A stretch of 64,000 nt of DNA from the NCBI RefSeq assembly GCF_900177705.1, contig NZ_FXBA01000004.1, forward strand, positions 62,001 through 126,000, read 5' to 3'. The stretch is from Fibrobacter sp. UWB15 (GTDB lineage Bacteria > Fibrobacterota > Fibrobacteria > Fibrobacterales > Fibrobacteraceae). Position 1 is the stretch's first letter; each line of letters begins with the position of its first letter. Positions 1 to 7,812 of this stretch are shown here, in pieces. The notes beneath the pieces are model-generated. The model made no database searches. It was given only the letters and a program-made list of their open reading frames with translations, and was not told the origin of the DNA. The position numbers and the translations under genes were made by a program.

Positions 1-564
1 GCAGGGATTTTTTACATTCGGGAGCCGGACCGCGAAAGGCATATCTTCGAACACTTCATCCGACGAGGCCAAATCCACAAAACCCTCGGGAAGCACGAGC
101 GCGACAGCGCCCTTGAATTCCGCATCCAGCGCACGGTCGACATTCGTGGATTTTTCCTCAACGTTCCAGGAAACAGCTACCGTACGCACGGCACCGTCCA
201 CAGGGTGCACCGAAACGGATTCGTAATCGCCCACGGGCAGGCTGTCAAGCGACATCACGCCCGACGCGCACTCAATCGAGGTCGCCACATGCCTGTAGTC
301 CACCGTATCTACATACAAAGTATCGCCTACGGTATCGGCGCTGGCCTTGAACACCACGACAGTATCGCCCGCGACAACATCCAGATTTTCGGTAGAAACA
401 AGAATCCGCGCAAGCCCCTTGTTGCCCGTATTCGTCTCGATAAGGATTCCTGCGGAATCCGTAGAAGACGTATTGCTGCAGCCCGCAAAGAAGGCGAGCA
501 CGCACACCGCGGCAAAAGCGAACGCAAGACGCTCCGCACCAAAGATATTCCTAAAGCATCCCAT
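1..564 (-). CDS. Lipoprotein paired with TIGR02147 regulator (3' end outside window)
   Basis: Reading from the ATG at 564, the open frame runs off the left edge of the window (188 codons visible, no stop). The N-terminus is a lipoprotein signal: a basic start, a hydrophobic stretch and the lipobox FAGC, so the protein should be lipid-anchored to a membrane. After the Cys comes a short stretch ending in SAGILIETNTGN, then a beta-rich region with alternating Val/Thr. The start is 14 bases after the stop of the upstream TIGR02147 gene, so the two are probably cotranscribed. A closely similar Cys-proximal motif (TAGVLTETESGH) occurs in the lipoprotein behind the second TIGR02147 gene of this window. 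Function is unknown; a role linked to the regulator is inferred from context only. Confidence 0.8.
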   Translation of the reverse strand, partial: MGCFRNIFGAERLAFAFAAVCVLAFFAGCSNTSSTDSAGILIETNTGNKGLARILVSTENLDVVAGDTVVVFKASADTVGDTLYVDTVDYRHVATSIECASGVMSLDSLPVGDYESVSVHPVDGAVRTVAVSWNVEEKSTNVDRALDAEFKGAVALVLPEGFVDLASSDEVFEDMPFAVRLPNVKNPC

Positions 565-578
565 AAACACTTCCCTCC

Positions 579-1436
579 CTACGCCTCGCCCGCACCGGAC
601 GGTTTATTATTTTCGCGAATGTTGCTGAACACGTGCAGGTTCACATGTTCCACGACGGTCGGCATCTCGTTATCGGCCATCACGATCTGGCGCACCTGCG
701 CCTTGAACTTTTCGGCAGCCTTCTCGACCTTCGCCTGCGCGGATTTCGACACCGCAAACGTGAACGTGGTCATATCGCGGGATTCGCTCCCTTCGGATTC
801 CAGTGCCTGCTTCGAGAGTTCCAGGCACTGCTTCTGGAACTGGAGCACCATCTGGCTCTTGCTCTGCTGCACCGTGGCAAGGCTATCCTTCGTCGGCTTC
901 CAGAACCCGCGTTCGTCCTTGCGCACGAGCGACATCTTCTGCATAAGTTCAAGGCTTGCCTTCAAGCGCTTCTCGGACACGGGCGGGAAAATCTTCGCCG
1001 CAAGTTCCGACACGTCGTCGCCCACATCCATCACCTCGAGAATCGCGTAAACCGTGCTGTTGTACCAGTTGCCAAAGAACTCGTAGCTGTCCGGGTCCAC
1101 AATCGCCTGCGGGTTCTTGTTCAGGCGCATCATGGCATCGAACGCCGCTTCGCGCACCTGGGCTGTCTTCCCCTGGTCAAAATCGACCATCGCCTCGAAA
1201 TACCTCGCCTCGTTCCCCTTGAGCCCGATAACATTTATAAAGCGCTCGCGCATGTTGTCGGTCACGCGCTTGCCCTGCACCACGTCGTTGAAATAGCTGC
1301 GGGTATTCGGGAGCCCCAGCAAGCTGCAGAACTCGGTACGCGAAAACGAAGGCTCCGCCGCCTGACGGCGCTCCTGGTATTCGGCCAGGAACTTGCGGAA
1401 CTTGGTAAACTCGAAAATGTTTACGAAGGTATTCAT
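579..1436 (-). CDS. TIGR02147 family regulator-like protein (DUF4423)
   Basis: 285 residues from the ATG at 1436. A longer frame reaches 1502, but the homologous protein at 16042 starts at the equivalent MN..F..I position, so the short form is preferred. The N-terminus (FEFTKFRKFLAEYQ, then a helix-turn-helix-like region with LLGLPNTRSYFNDVVQGKRV) and the central FFGNWYNSTVYAILEVMDV segment are hallmarks of the TIGR02147 family, with a DUF4423-type C-terminal half. The family is expanded in Fibrobacter and presumed to act in the cytoplasm as DNA-binding regulators; its targets are not known. It precedes a lipoprotein gene and is divergent from the rhamnogalacturonan lyase gene, so it may control either. 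No Shine-Dalgarno is visible; a TATATT box ends 7 bases before the ATG, which suggests a leaderless mRNA. Confidence 0.88.
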   Translation of the reverse strand: MNTFVNIFEFTKFRKFLAEYQERRQAAEPSFSRTEFCSLLGLPNTRSYFNDVVQGKRVTDNMRERFINVIGLKGNEARYFEAMVDFDQGKTAQVREAAFDAMMRLNKNPQAIVDPDSYEFFGNWYNSTVYAILEVMDVGDDVSELAAKIFPPVSEKRLKASLELMQKMSLVRKDERGFWKPTKDSLATVQQSKSQMVLQFQKQCLELSKQALESEGSESRDMTTFTFAVSKSAQAKVEKAAEKFKAQVRQIVMADNEMPTVVEHVNLHVFSNIRENNKPSGAGEA

Positions 1437-1749
1437 GATATTAAATATACATAAAAATGTAGTACATGGTATAGTAATTATTAACTTTTTGTACATCCGC
1501 ACTCTTCGCTCGACATTCGATGAAAGCCGTTGACTTTTAGAAAAGGCCTCAAAACGGCGAAAACGGAACTTTTTTCAGCAATTTTTCCAAAAATGTAGAC
1601 ATTTTACAACAACAAACAACTAACAATCTTTGTAAATTAAGGTAAATTATTGAGAAAATGTAGACTTTTAATAAAAATTTAGATTATATTAAAAATCGGT
1701 ACGATAAGTACCTGTTTGGTATAACTTCGACCCTTTTGGGGAGGAAAAT
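1437..1749. promoter_or_regulatory. Divergent intergenic region, TIGR02147 gene / PL11 gene
   Basis: This 313-base AT-rich stretch holds no gene. It contains three copies of an AAAATGTAG core, at 1454-1462 (AAAAATGTAGTACAT), 1590-1598 (AAAATGTAGACATTTT) and 1655-1664 (AAAATGTAGACTTTT), plus a small inverted repeat GGTAC-N5-GTACC at 1698-1712. The repeated motif may be an operator shared by the two divergent units. A GGGGAGG Shine-Dalgarno at 1738-1744 serves the lyase gene. Confidence 0.5.
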
Positions 1750-3954
1750 ATGGTGTATTGTGGAAAGAAAACGCCGCTTGCGGCGTGTGTAGCGTTGTCC
1801 TTTGGACTCGCCATCCCGTCTTTCGCGGCCCCGCGTCAGATGGAAAAACTGAGCCGCGGTCTCGTGGCTTCTAACGTCGGAAAAGGCATGCTGGTCAGCT
1901 GGCGCCTGCTCGGGAGCGACGCCCCGAATACCGAGTTCAACCTCTACCGCGACGGGACAAAAATTGCGACCATCGCAGGGAACGGCGCGACAAACTACCT
2001 CGACGCTTCGGGTAAGGCGACCTCCAAGTATACGGTCGCCGCAGTCGTGGACGGCAAGGAAGGCGCGCAGGCCGGGCTCTCGTTCGTGTTCGACAAGTCG
2101 GCCAATTCCGACGGCAAGAACATCCCGTATGCAACTCTCAAGCTTGACCGCCCGGGCGACCTCAAGATGCCCGACGGTTCCAGCTGCAGCTACACCTCAA
2201 ACGACATGAGCGTGGGCGACCTGGACGGCGACGGTGAACTCGAGCTTGTCGTAAAGTGGGATCCGAGCAACCAGAAGGACAACTCGCAGAGCGGCTACAC
2301 GGGCAACGTGTACATCGACGGCTACAAGATGAACGGCAAAAAGCTGTGGCGCATCGACCTGGGCCGAAACATCCGCGCGGGCGCTCACTACACGCAGTTC
2401 ATGGTCTACGACCTGGACGGCGACGGCATCGCCGAAGTCGCCATGAAGACAAGCGACGGCACGGTCGACGGTACGGGCAAGGTCATCGGCGACAAGAGCA
2501 AGGATTACCGCACAAAGACCGGTACCATCATGAGCGGGAACGAGTTCCTGACCGTGTTCAACGGCAAGACGGGTGCAGCCATCACGACCATCGACTACGT
2601 GCCGGGCCGTAATATCACCAAGAACTGGGGCGACAACTACGGCAACCGCAGCGAACGCATGCTCGCGGCCATCGCCTACCTCGACGGTGTACACCCGAGC
2701 CTCGTGATGATGCGCGGCTACTACACCTACGCCTACGCGGTCGCCTACGACTTCGACGGCAAGCAGCTCAAGCAGCGCTGGTACCACAAGTCCGAAACGA
2801 GGGGCCAGGGCATCTTTGGCGAAGGCAACCACAACGTTTCCGTGGGCGACATCAACGGCGACGGCAAAGACGAAATCGTGTTCGGTTCCGCGGCGCTCAA
2901 GTCCGACGGCACGCTCCTTTACCGCACAGGGCTCGGACACGGCGACGCACTCCACCTCTCTGACATGGACCCCGACCGCCCGGGCCTTGAATCGTGGGAC
3001 GTTCACGAAGAAAAGTCCGCCACCTACACCGACGACTTCCGCGGCCCCGACGGTAAGATTATCTGGGGCACCAAGCAGCCGAACCCGGGCGTAGACAACG
3101 GCCGAGGCCTCGCCGCAGACATTGACGCGGACCATCGCGGATTCGAAATGTGGAGCAGCGCGGGCGACGGCGTGAAGAACGTGAAGGGCCAGAAGATTTC
3201 GGGCAGCAAGCCCTCGGTAAACTTCCGCATCTATTTCGACGGAGACCTGCAAGACGAACTGCTTGACGGCGCAATAGACAAGTGGAGCACCAAGGACAAG
3301 AAGGCGAACCGCTACTTTACCTACGGCAACGTGAACAAGTCCACTACGAACAACGGAACAAAGAAGAACCCGAGCCTCGTGGCCGATTTATTCGGCGACT
3401 GGCGCGAAGAACTTATCCTGCGTTCGGGCAGCGACGCCTCCATGATTACGATTTTCGGCACTCCGGTCACGACGGATTACCGCGTGTACACCCTGATGCA
3501 CGACCCGCATTACCGCGTGAGCATTGCCTGGCAGAACGTGGCCTACAACCAGCCGCCGCACCTGGGCTACTACCTGCCCGACGCGGTAAAGAACCTGAAG
3601 CAGCCTTCCATTTATCTCGCAGGTGACGGTACTACCCCCGTCGTTATTGACCCGGTGATTACGGACCCGGTGATTGTCGACCCACCCGACACGTCGGCGA
3701 CCCCGGTGGATACGCTCAATAACAACAACGGCACGACCGTCCTTGCGACAGGCGTGCAGAAACTTGCCCGTGGCGGATATGCCGAAATCGAGATTTACAA
3801 CATGAGCGGCCGCATCGTAGGGACCATCGCGAAGTTTGTCGCCGCGGGCGAGCCCGCCGTGGACCTCTCGCAGGAACCGCTCCCGAAGGGGAGTTATCTC
3901 GTGCGCGTAAAAATCGACGGCAAGTACATCTCCAAGGGAATCTTTAAGAAATAG
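1750..3954 (+). CDS. Rhamnogalacturonan lyase, PL11 family, secreted
   Basis: 734 residues. Residues 1-26 are a signal peptide (hydrophobic core, cleavage near SFAA). The next ~90 residues form a fibronectin-like beta domain (RQMEKLSRGLVASNVGKGML), typical of PL11 enzymes such as YesW. The main body is the PL11 beta-propeller with repeated calcium-binding loops: DLDGDGELELV, DLDGDGIAEVAMK and DINGDGKDEIVFG. PL11 enzymes cut the rhamnose-galacturonate backbone of rhamnogalacturonan I by beta-elimination. A Pro/Asp-rich linker (~residues 635-665) leads to a C-terminal domain (IYNMSGRIV ... PKGSYLVRVKIDGK ... GIFKK) resembling T9SS type A sorting domains, so surface display or secretion is likely. 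GGGGAGG precedes the ATG. Three rhamnogalacturonan acetylesterases follow on the same strand. Confidence 0.93.
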   Translation: MVYCGKKTPLAACVALSFGLAIPSFAAPRQMEKLSRGLVASNVGKGMLVSWRLLGSDAPNTEFNLYRDGTKIATIAGNGATNYLDASGKATSKYTVAAVVDGKEGAQAGLSFVFDKSANSDGKNIPYATLKLDRPGDLKMPDGSSCSYTSNDMSVGDLDGDGELELVVKWDPSNQKDNSQSGYTGNVYIDGYKMNGKKLWRIDLGRNIRAGAHYTQFMVYDLDGDGIAEVAMKTSDGTVDGTGKVIGDKSKDYRTKTGTIMSGNEFLTVFNGKTGAAITTIDYVPGRNITKNWGDNYGNRSERMLAAIAYLDGVHPSLVMMRGYYTYAYAVAYDFDGKQLKQRWYHKSETRGQGIFGEGNHNVSVGDINGDGKDEIVFGSAALKSDGTLLYRTGLGHGDALHLSDMDPDRPGLESWDVHEEKSATYTDDFRGPDGKIIWGTKQPNPGVDNGRGLAADIDADHRGFEMWSSAGDGVKNVKGQKISGSKPSVNFRIYFDGDLQDELLDGAIDKWSTKDKKANRYFTYGNVNKSTTNNGTKKNPSLVADLFGDWREELILRSGSDASMITIFGTPVTTDYRVYTLMHDPHYRVSIAWQNVAYNQPPHLGYYLPDAVKNLKQPSIYLAGDGTTPVVIDPVITDPVIVDPPDTSATPVDTLNNNNGTTVLATGVQKLARGGYAEIEIYNMSGRIVGTIAKFVAAGEPAVDLSQEPLPKGSYLVRVKIDGKYISKGIFKK

Positions 3955-3978
3955 AACCCCCATAAGCTCCCCGTCTAG

Positions 3979-3998
3979 CGCCCTTTCTCGGAAGGGCG
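3979..3998 (+). terminator. Hairpin after PL11 gene (weak terminator)
   Basis: CGCCCTT-N6-AAGGGCG forms a 7-bp stem 25 bases after the stop. The downstream T-run is weak (a short CTTTTAA), so it may only attenuate transcription into the esterase genes. Confidence 0.45.
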
Positions 3999-4048
3999 TT
4001 AGGCGGCTTTTAACATTAACGGATTTTACAAAAAGGGATTGGTTTAAA

Positions 4049-5821
4049 ATGAACGGATTTTATTCAATGATTTGGCAAAGCCTCGTGGCAATTTCCATGG
4101 TCATTGCCCCGGCAGCCGTATGGGCGAAAGTAACCATCTACATGTGCGGCGATTCCACCATGCAGGACTGGAACGCAGGCTATTATCCCAAACAGGGCAT
4201 CGGCCAGAATTTCGGATACTTCTTCGATTCCGGGCTCGCGACCGTCAAAAACCACGGTGCGGGCGGTACCGCCGCAGAAACTTATTACAACGGCGGGAAA
4301 TGGGCCCCGGTCAAGAATGCCCTCCAGAAGGGCGACTATGTATTCATCAAGTTCGGAATCAACGACCGCAACTACAGTTCCGAAGCCGGTTACCGCACCT
4401 ACATGACCAAGATGATCAACGAGGCGAAGGCCAAGGGAGCCTACCCCATCATCGTGAATCCGGTACGCCGCAGCGATTTCCGCGGAACAAAGCAGGATTC
4501 AATTTACGAATCCTACCACAACTACCCGATTATCGCACGCGAACTTTCGAAAACGCTCAACACGCCCATCATCGACATGGACACACTGAGCCGCAACTAC
4601 CTGCTTTCCGTAGGCCAGTTCTACGCTCACCATTACCTGAACGTGGTGCTCGACAAGGGCGAATACAGCAACTACGCGAACGGGAACAATGACAACCTTC
4701 ATTTCCAGCAGAATGGAGCCATCGCTTTCGGACGTATCATTACCGAGCAGCTGCGCGTTCACCCGGACGCTCAGGTGAAAAAACTCGCCGACTACTTGGC
4801 GCCCATGTACAAAGTAGACGTGAAAGTCAGCCCCGCAGGTTCTGACCAGGCAACGACAATCAGCTCCTATTATCCCAAGGGCATGACGGTGACGCTCAAG
4901 ACCACCCCGAAATCCGGCAAGAAATTTCTTGGCTGGTATGACGGCAACGGCAAAAAGGTAAGCGGAAACGCAAACGCCTCGGTAAAATCAGACAAGATAT
5001 ACACCTTCGTCATGGGTTCCGCCAGCACGCAATACACCGCTGTTTACGAAGGCGGCACCGCAGAAAAATACACCGGCGACGGCAAGGCTTTGACAAGTTT
5101 CCCGACAGGGACGCCGAAAAAGCTTTCCGATGTAGCATACTCCGTAGAGACTACCGCGAAAGACACCGTCCAGGAAGAAGAAAAGCATATAAGCCTAGAC
5201 ATCAAGAACTTTATCGACGCCGCCAATCCCGATACGGGAAACGGCGCCACCGAGGCAAACCACGAAGGCTATACAGGCAACGGTTTCTTCAATTTCGAAA
5301 ACGCGCTGAATTCTACCGCCGAATACAAGATGAAGTTTCCCTCTGCAGGCTACGTGACTATGGGAATCCGCTATTCCTTTGCCGGCACCGAAGAGCGCTC
5401 GCTGAACGTGTACCTCGACCACGATTATATCGTGAAGTTCAAGCCCACGGCAGATTGGGACACCTGGGATACCGCCTACGTGGATCTGGACCTCATCAAC
5501 GGCGAAGGAATCCTCAAGTTCATTTCCATGACCGAAAACGGAGGGCCGAACATAGATGCTTTTGGATTCAGCGTTGACGGCGTGGAACGAATCGTCCCCG
5601 AAGTCGAGACAACGTCCCTGAAAGGCGACATTCTTTCTGTCTCGAAAAACAAAAACACGAGGATAGATGTTTTCGACATGTCGGGCCGTCTGGTCGCCCG
5701 CAAGCTCTCCGGCAGCGACAACATAGACCTGTCCGACATCGTCCAGGCAAGCGGAATCTACCGCATCATCGTCCGCAACGGGAAACACAAATTTAGCGCC
5801 ACCTGGGCCAACATAAAATAA
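4049..5821 (+). CDS. Rhamnogalacturonan acetylesterase (CE12-like SGNH) with CBM35-like domain
   Basis: 590 residues with a signal peptide ending near VWAK (residue 27). The SGNH hydrolase core shows GDST (nucleophile Ser36), the oxyanion region GAGGTAAET (70-78), GIND (Asn105) and DNLHF (Asp215, His218), the set expected of CE12 rhamnogalacturonan acetylesterases that remove acetyl groups from RG-I galacturonate. Residues ~255-335 are a divergent InlB B-repeat-like domain (FLGWYDGNGKKV). Residues ~390-510 are a CBM35-like module (GATEANHEGYTGNGFFNFEN, DTWDTAYV, NGGPNIDAFGF). The C-terminus (DVFDMSGRLV ... SGIYRIIVRNGK) is a sorting-type domain. The next esterase starts 9 bases after the stop with GGAG in between, so they form an operon. 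Confidence 0.9.
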   Translation: MNGFYSMIWQSLVAISMVIAPAAVWAKVTIYMCGDSTMQDWNAGYYPKQGIGQNFGYFFDSGLATVKNHGAGGTAAETYYNGGKWAPVKNALQKGDYVFIKFGINDRNYSSEAGYRTYMTKMINEAKAKGAYPIIVNPVRRSDFRGTKQDSIYESYHNYPIIARELSKTLNTPIIDMDTLSRNYLLSVGQFYAHHYLNVVLDKGEYSNYANGNNDNLHFQQNGAIAFGRIITEQLRVHPDAQVKKLADYLAPMYKVDVKVSPAGSDQATTISSYYPKGMTVTLKTTPKSGKKFLGWYDGNGKKVSGNANASVKSDKIYTFVMGSASTQYTAVYEGGTAEKYTGDGKALTSFPTGTPKKLSDVAYSVETTAKDTVQEEEKHISLDIKNFIDAANPDTGNGATEANHEGYTGNGFFNFENALNSTAEYKMKFPSAGYVTMGIRYSFAGTEERSLNVYLDHDYIVKFKPTADWDTWDTAYVDLDLINGEGILKFISMTENGGPNIDAFGFSVDGVERIVPEVETTSLKGDILSVSKNKNTRIDVFDMSGRLVARKLSGSDNIDLSDIVQASGIYRIIVRNGKHKFSATWANIK

Positions 5822-5830
5822 GGAGTCTGC

Positions 5831-7717
5831 ATGAAGAGTCTTTTCAAATACGCCATCGTGGCCGGCCTGTTTACAAGCCTTGCCGTGAGCGACACCACAT
5901 CCTTCACCATCCATGTCATCGGCGATTCTACGGTCTGCAACTACAAGGATTCCGCATACCCGCAAAAAGGTTGGGGCCAGGTGCTGAACAACTTCTTCGA
6001 CGCCTCCCGCGTGAAAGTAAACAATGTGGCTATTGGCGGGCGCAGTTCCAAGAGTTTCATCGTTGACGGGCGTCTAAAAAGCCTCGAGCCAAACATCCAG
6101 AAAGGGGATTTCGTATTCGTGCAGTTCGGGCATAACGACCGCACCGCAAACAAGCCGGAACGCTACGTTCCCCAGGATTCCTTCCCGTATTACATGAAGC
6201 AGTACATCACGACGGCGCAAAAGCGCGGGGCAACCCCGGTGTTGGTTTCAACCGTCACCATGAGCGGTTCGCGCAACGTATTTTCTACCGGAAGCAACAA
6301 CTACGATTCCCGCGGCATGATGCTAAAGCTTGCGAAGGATTACAAGATTCCCTTCGTAGACCTGAACATGAAATCCTACAATACCTATAACAATACATAC
6401 AAAGGAATGATGGATTCGTATGTCAAGAAATTCCTTTATATGCAACTGGATGCAGGACTTTACCCCAACTACCCCAACGGCAGTAACGACGGGAATACGC
6501 ACTTCCAAGAAATGGGCTCCATGGGCCACGGCACCATGATTGCAGAAGAACTGGAAAGGGGCGTAAACGACACCTTCCTTTCGCCCGAATCAAAGGCAGA
6601 ACTCACAAAGCTCGTTTCGGCGTTACGCCCCCGCTACAAGGTGACCGTAAAGGCGAACATCGCGACAAAGGGCGCTATCACGCAGAATCAGAGTTTCCCG
6701 GGAGGTTCCCCCATGACCCTTCGGGTGGCACCCGCAAGCGGCGAGACCTTTGAATACTGGGCAGACGAAAACTGCAAGAAGATTTCGTCCAACAAGCTCT
6801 ACTACGGTTTCAAGACGCCTAATCACAACACGACCTACACCGCCATGTTCAAGGGCGGCTCCGCCTGTGTCGCCAATTCAGCCACAGAAAACGAAAGTTC
6901 CAGTTCTGTAGCGCCCGAATCTTCCAGTTCCGAAATTCCGCAATTCAGTTCTGCCGTCGTAGAATGTTCCAACCTCAAGGGAATCAAGGCTTGGCCTTCA
7001 CCCATCGACATGGCAAACCCGGACAAGGGAGACGGCACCACCGACACGAACCACGAAGGCTACGTAGGCAAGGGATTCTTCAACCTTACCAACGACATTT
7101 CCAGCACAGCTACGTACAAGCTCACTTCCGACAGGTCAGCCACCAACGCACGGGTTATGGTGCGCTACGCTTTTGACGGGACCGAAAACCGCGACATGAA
7201 AATCAAGATCGATGCCGTCACCTACGATATAAAGCTCCCGCCTACCGGTGGCTGGGATATCTGGGACACCGCCTACGTGGAAGACGTTTGGCTAGACGCC
7301 GTAGATTTTGACATGGTCCTCTATTCCACAACAAATAACGGAGGCCCCAACGTTGACATGGTGTCCTTTACCAACGAGGCCGTACACCGGGTCGGTTGTC
7401 CCGTCGCCGAAGTACTCAGGGACTCTAGCGGCACGCAGGACCCCGAAAAGGGCACCACCATCGCCGCCACCATGCAAAAGAACCAAATGGTTTTCAACCC
7501 CCGAGATTTCACTTTCCGTTCCGCAGGCGGTTTGGCACGCATACAAATCATGAATGCACTCGGCAAGACGGTTCTCGACGAGACCCGCATGGTTTCAGCC
7601 GGCAACAAAGCAATCCTGCAAGGAGGCGCTCAGCTTTCGGCCGGTCGCTACTACTTGCGCATAGAACTTGACGGGAAAAACGCCATTTTTGCGCATTTTG
7701 CGGTATCGGGGGAATGA
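5831..7717 (+). CDS. Second rhamnogalacturonan acetylesterase (SGNH) with CBM35-like domain
   Basis: 628 residues with a signal peptide (~1-20). Catalytic blocks are GDST (Ser33), IGGRSSKSF (68-76), GHND (Asn102) and NDGNTHF (Asp220, His224). An InlB B-repeat-like segment (FEYWADENCKKISSNK) spans ~275-345. A Ser-rich linker (ESSSSVAPESSSSEIPQ) leads to a CBM35-like module (~390-530: NPDKGDGTTDTNHEGYVGKG, WDIWDTAYVED, NNGGPNVDMVSF) and a C-terminal sorting-type domain (IQIMNALGKTV ... SAGRYYLRIELDGK). The domain order matches the preceding gene but the sequences are well diverged, so this is an old duplication. The enzyme probably attacks a different acetylation pattern or chain length of RG-I; that is inference. 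Confidence 0.9.
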   Translation: MKSLFKYAIVAGLFTSLAVSDTTSFTIHVIGDSTVCNYKDSAYPQKGWGQVLNNFFDASRVKVNNVAIGGRSSKSFIVDGRLKSLEPNIQKGDFVFVQFGHNDRTANKPERYVPQDSFPYYMKQYITTAQKRGATPVLVSTVTMSGSRNVFSTGSNNYDSRGMMLKLAKDYKIPFVDLNMKSYNTYNNTYKGMMDSYVKKFLYMQLDAGLYPNYPNGSNDGNTHFQEMGSMGHGTMIAEELERGVNDTFLSPESKAELTKLVSALRPRYKVTVKANIATKGAITQNQSFPGGSPMTLRVAPASGETFEYWADENCKKISSNKLYYGFKTPNHNTTYTAMFKGGSACVANSATENESSSSVAPESSSSEIPQFSSAVVECSNLKGIKAWPSPIDMANPDKGDGTTDTNHEGYVGKGFFNLTNDISSTATYKLTSDRSATNARVMVRYAFDGTENRDMKIKIDAVTYDIKLPPTGGWDIWDTAYVEDVWLDAVDFDMVLYSTTNNGGPNVDMVSFTNEAVHRVGCPVAEVLRDSSGTQDPEKGTTIAATMQKNQMVFNPRDFTFRSAGGLARIQIMNALGKTVLDETRMVSAGNKAILQGGAQLSAGRYYLRIELDGKNAIFAHFAVSGE

Positions 7718-7812
7718 ATTTACAAAAAAAATTAAAATTTTTCTTGCTTTTCTAAAAATTTTATAGTACATTTTGTAGTACAAGCACGAACGCGTGTAAA
7801 AGGGATGTTATT

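Noticed and set aside
2197-3252. 351-codon minus-strand frame
   Set aside because: Shadow of the PL11 gene, whose calcium loops and domains are clear.
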